A DNA stretch of 64,000 nt, from assembly GCF_031880315.1 (NCBI RefSeq), contig NZ_CP134771.1, forward strand, positions 6,449,001 through 6,513,000, read 5' to 3'. The translations under genes were made by a program, and so were the position numbers. Below, one piece after another: positions 25,526 through 35,178 of this stretch. Below the pieces are notes generated by a model. It did not search any database, was not told the origin of the DNA, and saw only the letters and a list, made by a program, of their open reading frames with translations. Each line of letters opens with the position of its first letter. Positions within the stretch are counted from its first letter, which is position 1. This DNA comes from Pseudomonas baltica (GTDB taxonomy: Bacteria; Pseudomonadota; Gammaproteobacteria; Pseudomonadales; Pseudomonadaceae).

Positions 25526-27907
25526 GTGGCTGAGGTAACCGGGGTAACGCAAACTGGGCAAGGTTTCATCCTCACCCGGCATTGGCACGACAGCCCTCAG
25601 GGCACGTGGGTAGAGTTCTGGCTGGCGACTGACCAGGGCCCGCGGCACGTGCGGCTGGCGCCGCAACCCTCGGTGGCATTCTTCCCTGAGGCCCAGCGCG
25701 ACCAGGTGCAAGCATTGCTGAGCAACGAGGCGGGCGCCGACATTCGCCCGCTGCAGCTGCGCGACTTTCAGCATCGTCCGGTGCTCGGCCTGTATTGCCA
25801 GCAGCATCGACAGCTGATGGCGTTGGAAACCCTGCTGCGGCGCCATTCGGTCGATGTCTATGAGGCCGACATCCGCCCGCCGGAGCGCTTCTTGATGGAG
25901 CGCTTCATCACCGCACCGGTCAGCTTCAGCGGCCAGCCGGATGCCCAAGGGGTGTTGACCAGCGCCCAGCTCAAACCCAGTGCCGATTACCGTCCCAAGC
26001 TGCGCCTGGTGTCGCTGGATATCGAAACCACCGAGCAGGGCGAGCTGTACTGTATTGGCCTGGAGGGCTGCGGCCAACGCCAGGTGTATATGCTCGGGCC
26101 AGCTAACGGCGATGCCACGCGGGTGGATTTCGACCTCCAATACTGCGCCACCCGCGTGCAACTGCTCGAAGCCCTCAACGCCTGGATGGCGCGCCACGAC
26201 CCCGATGCGATCATCGGCTGGAACCTGGTGCAGTTCGACCTGCGCGTGCTGCATCAGCATGCTCGGCAACTGGCGGTACCGCTGCGTCTGGGGCGCGGCG
26301 GCGAAGAGATGCAGTGGCGCGAGCACGGCAGTCAGCAGCATTACTTCGCCTCGGCGGCCGGGCGCTTGATCATCGACGGCATCGAGGGTTTGCGCTCGGC
26401 GTTCTGGAGCTTCAGCTCGTTCAGCCTCGAGAACGTCGCTCAGACCCTGCTCGGCGAAGGCAAGGACATCGACAATCCGTACCAGCGCATGGCCTCGATC
26501 AACCGCATGTTCGCCGAAGACAAACCGGCGCTGGCCCGCTACAACCTCAAGGACTGCGAGCTGGTGACGCGGATATTCGCCAAAACCCAGCTGCTGACCT
26601 TCCTGCTCGAGCGCGCCACAGTCACCGGCTTGCCCGCAGACCGTAGCGGCGGCTCGGTGGCGGCTTTTGGCCACCTGTACATCCCCTTGATGCATCGCCA
26701 GGGGTTCGTTGCGCCCAACCTGGGGGATATACCCGCCCAGGCCAGCCCAGGCGGGTTCGTCATGGAGTCGCGGCCAGGGCTTTATGAATCGGTGCTGGTG
26801 CTGGATTACAAAAGCCTTTATCCCTCGATCATTCGCACCTTTTTGATCGATCCGGTCGGCCTGATCGAAGGTTTGCGCCAAGCGCCTGAAGAGCATCCGG
26901 TGCCCGGCTTTCGCGGCGCGAAATTCTCCCGTGAGCGCCATTGCCTGCCGGCGATCATCGAAAGCGTCTGGCGGGGCCGCGAGGTCGCCAAGCGCGAGGG
27001 CAACGCGCCGTTGTCCCAAGCGTTGAAGATCATCATGAATTCCTTCTATGGCGTGTTGGGCTCCAGCGGCTGCCGCTTCTTCGATACGCGCCTGGCATCG
27101 TCCATCACCCTGCGCGGCCACGAGATCATGCAGCGCACCCGGCAACTGATCGAGGCCCAGGGCTACAGCGTGATCTATGGCGATACCGATTCTACGTTCG
27201 TGTGGCTCAAGGGCGCTCACGACGAAGCCCAGGCATCAGCGATCGGGCAGAGGCTGGTGACCCAGGTCAATCAGTGGTGGCGTGAGCATCTGCAGGCTGA
27301 TTACGGCCTGGCCAGTGCGCTTGAACTGCAGTTCGAAACCCATTACCAGCGCTTCCTGATGCCGACCATCCGCGGCGCCGAAGAGGGCAGCAAGAAACGT
27401 TACGCCGGTATGGTCACGCAGGCCGATGGCAGCACGCGGATGGTCTACAAAGGCCTCGAGACAGTACGCAGCGACTGGTCGCCCCTGGCCCGGGAATTCC
27501 AGCAGGCGCTGTATGAGCGGATCTTCTTACGCCAGGAATACCGCCAGTTCGTGCGCGATTACGTGCAGCGCACCCAGGACGGCGAGTTCGACGAATTATT
27601 GATCTACCGCAAACGCGTCCGCCGCCCGCTTGACCAGTATCAGGTCAATGTCCCGCCGCCGGTGCGCGCTGCGCGGCTCGCCGATCAATACAATGCCCTG
27701 CACGGCCGCCCGCTGCAGTACCAACGCGGCGGCTGGATCAGTTACGTGATCACCGTGGCCGGGCCCGAGCCATTGGAGACCCGAGCCTCGGCGATCGATT
27801 ACGAGCATTACCTGAGCAAACAATTGCAGCCGGTGGCCGATGCCATCCTGCCGTTTGTGGGTGATGACTTCGCTACTTTGATTGGCGGGCAGATGGGCTT
27901 GTTCTAA
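25526..27907 (+). CDS. polB: DNA polymerase II (family B)
   Basis: This 793-residue family B polymerase serves in lesion bypass and restart of stalled forks. The 3'-5' exonuclease motif I is seen as [13 protein letters not shown] (about residue 160) and the later exonuclease motif as [15 protein letters not shown]. Polymerase motif A is [12 protein letters not shown], motif B lies in [12 protein letters not shown] and motif C is YGDTDST with both aspartates. Length equals that of E. coli Pol II. The GTG start has AGGGG upstream, in the end of the MarR gene. In E. coli polB is LexA-controlled; no clear LexA box was found here. Confidence 0.97.
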   Translation: MAEVTGVTQTGQGFILTRHWHDSPQGTWVEFWLATDQGPRHVRLAPQPSVAFFPEAQRDQVQALLSNEAGADIRPLQLRDFQHRPVLGLYCQQHRQLMALETLLRRHSVDVYEADIRPPERFLMERFITAPVSFSGQPDAQGVLTSAQLKPSADYRPKLRLVSLDIETTEQGELYCIGLEGCGQRQVYMLGPANGDATRVDFDLQYCATRVQLLEALNAWMARHDPDAIIGWNLVQFDLRVLHQHARQLAVPLRLGRGGEEMQWREHGSQQHYFASAAGRLIIDGIEGLRSAFWSFSSFSLENVAQTLLGEGKDIDNPYQRMASINRMFAEDKPALARYNLKDCELVTRIFAKTQLLTFLLERATVTGLPADRSGGSVAAFGHLYIPLMHRQGFVAPNLGDIPAQASPGGFVMESRPGLYESVLVLDYKSLYPSIIRTFLIDPVGLIEGLRQAPEEHPVPGFRGAKFSRERHCLPAIIESVWRGREVAKREGNAPLSQALKIIMNSFYGVLGSSGCRFFDTRLASSITLRGHEIMQRTRQLIEAQGYSVIYGDTDSTFVWLKGAHDEAQASAIGQRLVTQVNQWWREHLQADYGLASALELQFETHYQRFLMPTIRGAEEGSKKRYAGMVTQADGSTRMVYKGLETVRSDWSPLAREFQQALYERIFLRQEYRQFVRDYVQRTQDGEFDELLIYRKRVRRPLDQYQVNVPPPVRAARLADQYNALHGRPLQYQRGGWISYVITVAGPEPLETRASAIDYEHYLSKQLQPVADAILPFVGDDFATLIGGQMGLF

Positions 27908-27941
27908 AGTGCACGACTCTTGCCCCTATGGATGATGCCGC

Positions 27942-28598
27942 TTGAACAACAAACTGATGCCTTGGCTGCTGCTCGCGGTCGTACTGGCCACCGCTCCTTT
28001 GGCGCAAGCCCGCAATGACCGGCGCTCTGATGATTCGGTCGCGGGGGTGTTTGACTACTACCTGTTGGCCCTGAGTTGGTCGCCGACCTTTTGTCTGACC
28101 CATGCCGATAACGAGCAATGCACGGGCAAGGGCTACGGATTCGTCTTGCACGGGCTGTGGCCGCAGTATGATCGCGGCGGCTGGCCGCAATTCTGTAAAG
28201 GGGCAGCGCCGCTGACCGCAGCGGAACGTGCCCAGGGAAGCAGCTTGTACGTCAGCGGCCAATTGCTGAGCCACGAGTGGAAGAAGCACGGCACCTGCAC
28301 AGGCCTGGGCGGCGCTGGCTATTTCAGTCAGGCTGACAAGGCGTTGGCAGTGGTCAAGATCCCGCCTGCGCTGCAACCGTCGACGGCCTCCCGGAGCCTG
28401 GAACCCAAAGCGATCGTCGATCTGTTTCAACGCGCGAACCCCGGGCTGCCGAGCAACGCCATTGCGGTGCGTTGCAATGGCCCGGAACTGGCCGAGGTGT
28501 GGGTGTGCCTGACCAAGGACTTGACGTTCAAGGCTTGCGACAACGGCGTGCGCAGCCAGTGTCGCAGTGGTGAGGTGCGGATCCCCGCAGTGCGCTGA
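27942..28598 (+). CDS. Secreted ribonuclease T2 family protein
   Basis: This is a 218-residue RNase of the T2 family (RNase I-like), expected in the periplasm, where it degrades RNA without strong base preference. A signal peptide ends near LAQARND. The two active-site segments are intact: FVLHGLWPQY (CAS I histidine) and HEWKKHGTC (CAS II, H and E/K). Several cysteines fit the conserved disulfides. The TTG start at 27942 is uncertain; ATG 27957 would give a shorter signal peptide. It follows polB by 34 bases and may be transcribed with it. Confidence 0.88.
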   Translation: MNNKLMPWLLLAVVLATAPLAQARNDRRSDDSVAGVFDYYLLALSWSPTFCLTHADNEQCTGKGYGFVLHGLWPQYDRGGWPQFCKGAAPLTAAERAQGSSLYVSGQLLSHEWKKHGTCTGLGGAGYFSQADKALAVVKIPPALQPSTASRSLEPKAIVDLFQRANPGLPSNAIAVRCNGPELAEVWVCLTKDLTFKACDNGVRSQCRSGEVRIPAVR

Positions 28599-28611
28599 CG
28601 GTTACCGGTTT

Positions 28612-28694
28612 CTGCAGCGAGGGGCTTACCCCCGTTGGCCTGACCCCGTTATGCGCCTGACGTACCGAATCAGGGGCAAGCCCCCTCGCTGCAG
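28612..28694. repeat. Paired REP palindrome
   Basis: The left arm CTGCAGCGAGGGGCTTACCC and right arm GGGGCAAGCCCCCTCGCTGC pair over about 20 bases. It lies between the convergent RNase and mltA genes. Its right half is nearly identical to the copy inside the sugar permease gene at 37.7 kb. Confidence 0.85.
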
Positions 28695-28699
28695 GGTAT

Positions 28700-29854
28700 T
28701 CAAGGCTGCACTGGCGGTAACGCCATGCCCTTGGGCCACAGCAGCCAGATCTGCCCCTGCTGCTTCATGTTGCCCGCCAGTTCGCCGGCCTGGTCGCCGG
28801 TGCCCCAGAACAGATCCGCACGCACTTCGCCGGCAATGGCGCCACCGGTATCCTGCGCGGCCACCGGTCGGACCACCGCCGTACCGTCCGGGCGGGTAGT
28901 GTTAAGCCACAGCAGGCTGCCCAAGGGAATCACCTTGCGGTCGATGGCCACGCTGTAGCCGGTGGTCAGCGGCACGTTCAACGAGCCGCGCGGACCTTCG
29001 TTGCTGTCCGGGCGAGTAGTGAAGAACACATAACTGGGGTTGCTCGCGAGCATTTCCGGCAGGCGCTGCGGGTTGGCCAGCGCCCAGTCGCGGATCTTGC
29101 CCATGCTCACTTCTTCTTTTTTCAGCTGCCCTTGCTCCACCAGCCAGCGGCCGACCGGTTTGTAGGGGTAACCATTCTGGTCGGCATAGGCGATACGTAC
29201 CTGGCGGCCGTTGTCGAGGCGAATCCTGCCCGAGCCTTGAATCTGCAGGAACTGCAGGTCGATCTGATTGCTCAGCCAGGCCAGCACAGGCGCATTGGCG
29301 CCCTTGCCCTGAATGGTCGCGGCATCGTCATAGGGCTTGAGTACCCGACCTTCAAGGCGCCCGCGCAAGCGCTTGCCCTTGAGCTCGGGGTAGATGCTGT
29401 CCAGGTTGACGATGATCAGGTCGTCGGGCACACCATATACGGGCACTGTATCGCGCTCGGTGCGTTGCAGGCTGCCGGGGTACACGGGTTCGTAGTAACC
29501 GGTGATCAGGCCCTTGTCATTGCCGCCCGAGCGCAGGCTGTAGGCTTGCAGGTTCTGCTGCAGGAAGGCGCGCACCGCCGGCGCGTTGGCCTGTACCTGG
29601 CTGGCGGCGCTGCACGTAGCACCCCAGACCGGGTCCTTGGCCAGGCGCGTGCAGGCCGAGGACCAGGCCGAAAAGCCGGCCAGCAGGTCAGCGTCGCTGA
29701 CGGCGGGCAGTGCGGACCAGTCGACGCTGACATAGGTTGGGGGTTTGGGCGCTGGGGCGGTGGGCGCAGGATTTTTTTCGCAGCTGGCCAGCAGCAGGAG
29801 CAAGGGCAGGGAGCACAGACGCAAAGCGCGCCACGAAAAACGGAGATCAGGCAC
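28700..29854 (-). CDS. mltA: Membrane-bound lytic murein transglycosylase A
   Basis: This is a 384-residue outer-membrane lipoprotein that cleaves peptidoglycan with formation of 1,6-anhydromuramic ends. The lipobox is LLLLASC. MltA-family segments include GLITGYYEPVYPGS, the barrel domain QGSGRIRLDNG with IAYADQNGYPYKPVGRWL, and the C-terminal 3D domain carrying catalytic aspartates in AQDTGGAI and VRADLFWGTG. The GTG at 29854 is preferred, since AAGG lies about nine bases upstream, while a TTG nine bases earlier touches that site. It is a single gene. Confidence 0.95.
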   Translation of the reverse strand: MPDLRFSWRALRLCSLPLLLLLASCEKNPAPTAPAPKPPTYVSVDWSALPAVSDADLLAGFSAWSSACTRLAKDPVWGATCSAASQVQANAPAVRAFLQQNLQAYSLRSGGNDKGLITGYYEPVYPGSLQRTERDTVPVYGVPDDLIIVNLDSIYPELKGKRLRGRLEGRVLKPYDDAATIQGKGANAPVLAWLSNQIDLQFLQIQGSGRIRLDNGRQVRIAYADQNGYPYKPVGRWLVEQGQLKKEEVSMGKIRDWALANPQRLPEMLASNPSYVFFTTRPDSNEGPRGSLNVPLTTGYSVAIDRKVIPLGSLLWLNTTRPDGTAVVRPVAAQDTGGAIAGEVRADLFWGTGDQAGELAGNMKQQGQIWLLWPKGMALPPVQP

Positions 29855-30030
29855 GCGAAGCAACCTTGGCTGATGAATTGAAGCCCGCTAGCTTGGGCAA
29901 AGCGGGGCGGTGAGTCAAATGACGGTGCCACCTGTGAGCGCTGGCTTGCGCGTTCGGCGGCGAAAGGGGCGAAAATCAGGCGTGGTTGCCGGCGTCTTCG
30001 TGGGTAGCGGGCTCCTCGCAAGGTCGATCA

Positions 30031-30058
30031 CATTCCTAAACGGAATGCACGATATAAA
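30031..30058 (+). promoter_or_regulatory. Inverted-repeat operator candidate upstream of MFS gene
   Basis: CATTCC-TAAAC-GGAATG (30031-30047) is a perfect inverted repeat immediately before a -10-like TATAAA (30053-30058). A protein bound here would block the promoter of the MFS gene starting at 30125. No regulator gene lies next to it. Confidence 0.45.
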
Positions 30059-30124
30059 AAACATGAATTTTATTTATCGCACAGGGCCCGGTAGCGTAGC
30101 GCCATTCCCGTCAAGGAGCAGGTC

Positions 30125-31339
30125 ATGAGCACTGAAGCCGACAACCCCGCCGAGCGCCATTGGCAGCGCAATCTCACTGTCTGCGTGTTCGGTGCGTTCA
30201 CCACCATCGTCGCGATGACCCTGCTGCTGCCATTCCTGCCGCTGTATGTCGAGCACCTGGGCGTGACTGATCCTGCCGCCGTGGTGCAGTGGTCGGGTAT
30301 CGCCTTTGGTGCCACCTTCCTGTCGGCGGCATTGACCGCGCCGCTCTGGGGCCGCCTGGGCGATCGCTATGGGCGCAAGCTGATGCTGATTCGTGCAAGC
30401 CTGGGCATGGCCATCGCCATGTCGCTGATCGGCCTGGCAGAGAACATCTGGCAGCTGGTGCTGTTGCGTTTACTGGCCGGCCTGCTCGGGGGATACGCCT
30501 CGGGGGCCACCATCCTGGTCGCCACGCAAACGCCCAAGGGCCGCTCCGGGTGGGCGCTGGGGGTGTTGTCTTCAGGCATCATGGCGGGCAGCCTGGCCGG
30601 TCCGCTGATTGGCGGGCTGCTGCCGCCCTTGATGGGCATTCGTAATACCTTTTTCCTGGCAGGCGGGGTGATCTTCATCACCTTCCTGGCCACCTTGTTG
30701 CTGCTCAAGGAAGTGCCCCGGCCGCCACGCACCGCCGGCCAGCAGCAGGCCGACAAGGTTTCGGTTTGGCGGCAGTTGAACAACCCCAGGCCGGTGGTGA
30801 CGATGTTCGTGATCGCCGGGGTGCTGATGTTCTCGACCATGTCGATCGAGCCGATCATCACTGTCTACCTGATGGAGTTGCACGCCGATCATCTGACCCT
30901 CATGGCCGGGCTGGTGATGTCGGCGACGGCGCTGGGCAGCATCTTGTCGGCGTCGCGCCTGGGCAAGGTCGCCGATCGCATAGGGCACTGGCGGATCGTG
31001 ACGCTTTGCCTGGCGGCAGCGGCAGCGCTGTTGATTCCCCAGGCACTGGTCACCCAGCCGTGGCAACTGGTAGTGCTGCGGTTCCTGATGGGCCTGGCAC
31101 TCGGCGGGCTGCTGCCGTGCATCGCCAGCATCATTCGCCATAACGTGCCGCAGGGTATCGCCGGACGCATGCTGGGCTACTCCACTTCCAGTCAGTACAT
31201 CGGCCAGGTCCTGGGGCCTGTGGCCGGCGGTTTCGTCGGCGGCCATCTGGGAATGCGCTGGGTATTCCTCGCGACCTTCGTACTGATGGCCGGGTGTGCG
31301 CTGGTCACCCTTACGCAACGACCGAGCACCTCTTCGTAG
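30125..31339 (+). CDS. MFS multidrug efflux-type transporter
   Basis: This 404-residue MFS protein resembles the drug:H+ antiporter-1 group (MdtG/PmrA-like). It has the helix 2-3 motif GRLGDRYGRKLML, helix 5 motif GPLIGGLLPP (antiporter motif C-like, with conserved G and P) and twelve hydrophobic helices in two similar halves. CAAGGAGCAGGTC precedes the ATG. It probably exports drugs or metabolites. A palindromic operator candidate lies in its promoter. Confidence 0.85.
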   Translation: MSTEADNPAERHWQRNLTVCVFGAFTTIVAMTLLLPFLPLYVEHLGVTDPAAVVQWSGIAFGATFLSAALTAPLWGRLGDRYGRKLMLIRASLGMAIAMSLIGLAENIWQLVLLRLLAGLLGGYASGATILVATQTPKGRSGWALGVLSSGIMAGSLAGPLIGGLLPPLMGIRNTFFLAGGVIFITFLATLLLLKEVPRPPRTAGQQQADKVSVWRQLNNPRPVVTMFVIAGVLMFSTMSIEPIITVYLMELHADHLTLMAGLVMSATALGSILSASRLGKVADRIGHWRIVTLCLAAAAALLIPQALVTQPWQLVVLRFLMGLALGGLLPCIASIIRHNVPQGIAGRMLGYSTSSQYIGQVLGPVAGGFVGGHLGMRWVFLATFVLMAGCALVTLTQRPSTSS

Positions 31340-31508
31340 CGAGGGGGCCTGCTCGCGACAAACGCCGCATGCACCGCACCCACCTGACACACCGAATCGC
31401 CGCCAGACCCACAGCCTCCTCGCCGCAGGGGATAGCGAGCCCGTGGCAATGACGGCTACGTGTTCATTGGGCATAATGCGGGGTATATCCCCTATGGTGT
31501 TATCTCCG
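31340..31508. repeat. Intergenic stretch with REP-like fragments
   Basis: TCTTCGTAGCGAGGGGGCCT lies right after the MFS stop, and CGCAGGGGATAGCGAGCCCG lies about 80 bases further on. Both resemble degraded REP arms in opposite orientation. A promoter for the cupin gene should lie in the remaining 60 bases. Confidence 0.4.
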
Positions 31509-31988
31509 ATGAAGCAGATTACCCGCGTCGAGCTGGTCGACCTCGCAGCACAGGCCGCCCAAGCCCCGCGCCTGCGCGCCAACCGCAATCTGCATCCCGA
31601 GTTGCAGGACCCGGTCCAGCGCCTGGCGATTGCCATGGAGCCCGGCACCTATGTGCGCGTGCACCGTCACCCGCACACCTTCGAGTTGCTCACGCCATTG
31701 AACGGGCGTTTCGTGGTGCTGAATTTCGATGACCAAGGGCAAGTGACCGCCCGTACTATCCTCGGGGAAGACAGCGCCGTGCTGGAAACCCCGGCCAATA
31801 CCTGGCACGCCGTGCTGTCGCTGGATGTCAGCGGTGTTATCTTCGAGGTCAAGCAGGGGGCCTACCAACCGGTGGCCGCCGAGGATTTCTGGCCAGGTAC
31901 GCCGGCAGAAGGCGAAGTAGGTACGGAACAGGTCATGGCCTGGTACGAGGTCGCACAGGTCGGCGACAGCCTGGCGTTTCTGAACTGA
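31509..31988 (+). CDS. WbuC-family cupin protein
   Basis: This 159-residue protein matches the WbuC family of small cupin-fold metalloproteins often found near O-antigen genes. The cupin metal site is suggested by HRHPHTFELL, with three histidines and a glutamate, and a second cupin strand motif by TWHAVLSLD. ATG 31509 is chosen since residues from KQITRVELVDLAAQA fit the family start; earlier codons run through REP-like sequence. Its biochemical role is not established. It stands alone. Confidence 0.7.
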   Translation: MKQITRVELVDLAAQAAQAPRLRANRNLHPELQDPVQRLAIAMEPGTYVRVHRHPHTFELLTPLNGRFVVLNFDDQGQVTARTILGEDSAVLETPANTWHAVLSLDVSGVIFEVKQGAYQPVAAEDFWPGTPAEGEVGTEQVMAWYEVAQVGDSLAFLN

Positions 31989-32170
31989 CAAGCGGTAGCG
32001 CCCGGCGAGCTTTTGTGAGCAAACGTCCGGCGCCAAGCGACTGTTGCACTTACACTTACGGCAATTGGGCGGGGTAGGTCCCTGAACCTTCTGCCGTTCG
32101 GTTCGGTCGATAGCTGCGGCGCTGATGATTAAGCGCCTGGCACGGCCCGTTTATTCTTGGAGAGCCTTTT

Positions 32171-32890
32171 GTGATAACACTCAGATCCACAGCCAGACTC
32201 AAGGCCTGGGGTGCCCACGGTTTTACCGCCACCGGGGTGGTGCTGGCCTTTATGGCGACCATCGCGCTATTCGAAGGTCACCCCAAGACCTGCCTGCTCT
32301 GGCTGGGCGTGGCGCTGGTGGTCGACGGCCTGGATGGCGCGCTGGCGCGCAAGGTGAATGTGCAGACGGTGCTCGCGCATTTCGACGGCTCGACACTGGA
32401 CCTGGTCATCGACTACCTGACCTACGTGTTCATCCCTGCGCTGTTCATCTACTTCTATATCCCGCTGCCGCAATACACCTTGCTGCTGTGCGTGTCGATC
32501 ATCCTGGTGTCGTCGCTGTTCTGCTTTTGCAACGTCAACATGAAGAGCAAGGACAACTACTTCGTCGGCTTCCCCGCGGCCTGGAACGTCGTCGCGCTGT
32601 GCATGTACATCCTCGACTCGTCAGCCTGGGTCAATGTGGTGACCATCATCGGCCTGGGCCTGCTGACCCTGACCCGGATGAAGTTTCTGCACCCGTTTCG
32701 CGTGCGCAAGTTCATGCCGATCAACATCGCGGTGACCGCCATCTGGCTGCTGTGCAGCCTGTCGATGGTGGTCAACCAGCCCAATAACGGCACACTGATC
32801 CTGGTGGTCTGGTCGCTGATGTCGGCGTACTTTCTGCTGGTGTGCTTCTGGCGCACGGCGCTGGAATGGGTGGGCCGGGTACGTAACTGA
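32171..32890 (+). CDS. pcs: Phosphatidylcholine synthase
   Basis: This 239-residue integral membrane enzyme condenses CDP-diacylglycerol with choline to make phosphatidylcholine. The CDP-alcohol phosphotransferase motif is complete in its Pcs form: DGALAR, twelve residues, then GSTLDLVID with both aspartates, plus about seven or eight membrane helices. The GTG start has GGAGAG eight bases upstream. The enzyme occurs in plant- and animal-associated Pseudomonas and uses choline taken from the host. It is a single gene, converging on the response-regulator gene. Confidence 0.93.
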   Translation: MITLRSTARLKAWGAHGFTATGVVLAFMATIALFEGHPKTCLLWLGVALVVDGLDGALARKVNVQTVLAHFDGSTLDLVIDYLTYVFIPALFIYFYIPLPQYTLLLCVSIILVSSLFCFCNVNMKSKDNYFVGFPAAWNVVALCMYILDSSAWVNVVTIIGLGLLTLTRMKFLHPFRVRKFMPINIAVTAIWLLCSLSMVVNQPNNGTLILVVWSLMSAYFLLVCFWRTALEWVGRVRN

Positions 32891-32911
32891 ACCGGCTCCA
32901 GGTGCAGGGCT

Positions 32912-33643
32912 TCAGAGGTTGCGCGGATCGCGCAACCACTCCTGCAACTCGGCCTCGGCCTGTTCCATGGCGGTGCGGTTGAGCACCTTGCGCAGCATCG
33001 CCACATTCACGGCTCGCGAGCGCAGATTGAATGCTGCGCTACGTTCCCCCCTGATGTCGGGCTGATACACCCCTAGCTTTTCGTACAGCTGCTGCAGGCG
33101 ATTCTGCACACTGCGCAGCGACAGGTTGCGGCGCCCGGCGATGGCTCGATCGGTCAGGCCCAGGGCGATATCCTGCAACACCTCATATTCCGAATCGTTC
33201 AGGCCCTGGAGATGATCCTGGGCCTTTTGCTGCACGCCGCGTATCTCCCGATCGATCACGCATTGCTGTTCGATGAACAGGCTGCGCAAGGCCAGGCGCA
33301 GGCGTTCCTCGGAGGCGGTCTTGAGGATATAGCCGTACGCGGCGCCCTCCGGCACGATGCGCGAGATGCCCCGCACGTAGGCCTCATCAGCGTAGTTGGA
33401 CCAAAACAGGATCGAAGTGTCCGGCCGCTCACGCCAGATGGTCTTGGCGGCCTCGACGCCGGTATGTCGGGGCATCTGCAGGTCCATGACCACTGCGGCC
33501 ACCTGATGTTCATGGGCCAGGCGCTCGCCGACCCGGCCATCTTCGGCTTCCCACAGGTGGGAGCACTCCGGCATCGCCCCTTCGATGATTTCCTTGAGAA
33601 ACGCCCGGTGCACCGGATCGTCTTCTACCAGCAAAATGTCCAT
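32912..33643 (-). CDS. LuxR-type response regulator
   Basis: This is a 243-residue two-component regulator. The receiver (about 1-125) has acidic residues in VEDD, the phospho-accepting aspartate in VVMDLQMPRHTG near residue 56, and a following serine and lysine (SNYAD, LKTAS). The C-terminal LuxR/NarL HTH begins around residue 160 (EYEVLQDIALGLTDRAIAGR). Its ATG overlaps the stop of the histidine kinase gene (TGATG), so the pair is translationally coupled and surely functions together. The target is unknown; the divergent sugar ABC operon is a reasonable candidate. Confidence 0.9.
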   Translation of the reverse strand: MDILLVEDDPVHRAFLKEIIEGAMPECSHLWEAEDGRVGERLAHEHQVAAVVMDLQMPRHTGVEAAKTIWRERPDTSILFWSNYADEAYVRGISRIVPEGAAYGYILKTASEERLRLALRSLFIEQQCVIDREIRGVQQKAQDHLQGLNDSEYEVLQDIALGLTDRAIAGRRNLSLRSVQNRLQQLYEKLGVYQPDIRGERSAAFNLRSRAVNVAMLRKVLNRTAMEQAEAELQEWLRDPRNL

Positions 33644-34941
33644 CAGGCATGCTCCCTCAATTGGCTGACAGGCAGCGGCAGGCTCACGCACACCTGGGTC
33701 CCCCGGTTGCCTGGGCCCTTGTCGATCTGTACCTGCGCGCCCAGCAATTGCGCGCGGGTCTGCATGTTCTTGATGCCGCCGGTGTCCATGCGGTTGTTGC
33801 CATCCAGGCCCTGGCCGTCATCGACGATGGTCAACTGCAGGTGTTCGGCGACGCGGCTGATCTGCACGGTGATGGACGCGGGGGAGGCGTGCTTGATGGC
33901 GTTGTTGACGGCTTCCTGGACGATACGGAACAGCGCGATCTGTTGCGCTTCACTGAGCTGCCCGGCCACGCCGTCGCTGTGATCGAACAGGTGGGTATCG
34001 ATGTTCAGGCCGCTGTTGCGCACGCTACGCAGCAGCAGGTCTTCGAGCCCTTCGGCAAAGCCGAACAGGTGCAGCACGGTGGGTTTGACGGCGTCGATGA
34101 TGCGCCGCAGCTCCTGCATGCTCTCCTGCAACGCGGTGCTGACCGGCTGCAAGGCGTCGGCCGAGACCGGCGCCTGCAACTGCAAGCGCGCAATGCGCCG
34201 GTGCAGGCGGGTCATGTCGGCAAGCGTTTGATCGTGCAGGTCCATGCCGATGCGCTGGCGTTCGCTTTCGAGTTCTTCGGTCAAACGCAACGCGCCCAGG
34301 CGCAAACCTTCCTCGCGGGCACGAGTCTGCGCCTGGGCGATTTCCAGGTGTTTGGCCTGGTCCGCCTGGCGCAGCGCATACAGGTACGACGCCAGTAGGT
34401 CAGCGACGTGCTGGGTGTGGTCGACATCGGCCTGGGTATAGAAATTGGCGCTGTGAGTGGAGCAGCTCAACGCGCCGATGATCTCGCCACGGGCACGCAA
34501 CGGCACGTGCAGGCGGCTGCGCAGTTGCGCATCGAAGATCGGCTGGGCGAATGCTCCAGGGAAGTGAAAACGTGAATCGAGCATCGCGTCGTCACTGAGA
34601 ATGAACGCTACCTGGCCCAGCAGCAGTGCGCGAATCGGACTCTCTACGATCGGCAGGGGGTGATCGACGAAGTGGCTCCAGGCGGTTTGCACCCCGGTTT
34701 CATAGGCATGCAAATGGTTTTCGCCGTCGAGCAGCAGGCTCACGTCGATATGGTCGTGGGGGAGAATGAAGCGAATCTCGTCGGACACCGCGTTGACCAT
34801 CGATTGCAGGTCTAGCTGCCCGGCCAGAGCGCGGGAAATGCCGAGGAAATGCTGTAGGACGTGTTCCGCCGAAATCAGGGGTCTTTGCACGGTGCTTCCC
34901 AGGTTTGTTTTTGTAGTGGGAATACGGGTTGCGGCCATCAT
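33643..34941 (-). CDS. GAF-domain sensor histidine kinase (HisKA_3 type)
   Basis: This 432-residue kinase lacks membrane segments and is therefore probably cytosolic. A GAF domain (about 40-190) is followed by a helical linker, an HisKA_3 dimerisation domain with the phospho-histidine in GMDLHDQTLADM (about H236), and an HATPase domain with the N-box EAVNNAIKHA, DDGQGL and GGIKNMQTRAQLLG. This is the NarX/NreB-type kinase arrangement that partners LuxR-type regulators. The signal sensed by GAF is unknown. It is divergent from the sugar ABC operon across about 240 bases. Confidence 0.9.
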   Translation of the reverse strand: MMAATRIPTTKTNLGSTVQRPLISAEHVLQHFLGISRALAGQLDLQSMVNAVSDEIRFILPHDHIDVSLLLDGENHLHAYETGVQTAWSHFVDHPLPIVESPIRALLLGQVAFILSDDAMLDSRFHFPGAFAQPIFDAQLRSRLHVPLRARGEIIGALSCSTHSANFYTQADVDHTQHVADLLASYLYALRQADQAKHLEIAQAQTRAREEGLRLGALRLTEELESERQRIGMDLHDQTLADMTRLHRRIARLQLQAPVSADALQPVSTALQESMQELRRIIDAVKPTVLHLFGFAEGLEDLLLRSVRNSGLNIDTHLFDHSDGVAGQLSEAQQIALFRIVQEAVNNAIKHASPASITVQISRVAEHLQLTIVDDGQGLDGNNRMDTGGIKNMQTRAQLLGAQVQIDKGPGNRGTQVCVSLPLPVSQLREHA

Positions 34942-35178
34942 AACGCTTCGTACGGCTCATCGTCGTTGGGCAGTCGTACTGCATTTACCTTAAGCGCCAG
35001 GCACAGTGAAAAACTGCACATCCCCGCCTTTGACCTGCGGGAACCCGCAACCGATCTGCGCCAATGCCCACAGACGCACCGGTATTAGCGGTGCAGACTG
35101 GCCCTGCAGCTGCACCAGGCCCCAGGTCAGTGCCTGCACTCATTCACGATGCCCCACAACAATAACAAGGGTCACGAC

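Noticed and set aside
25037..27220. Long open frame (727 codons) on the minus strand across polB
   Set aside because: It is the antisense of the well-supported DNA polymerase II and MarR genes, a frequent artefact of GC-rich DNA; its translation is rich in H, Q, R and A and shows no domain.
32130..32155. TGGCACGG resembling a sigma-54 -24 element upstream of pcs
   Set aside because: The required GC of the -12 element (TTGC) is absent at the correct distance.
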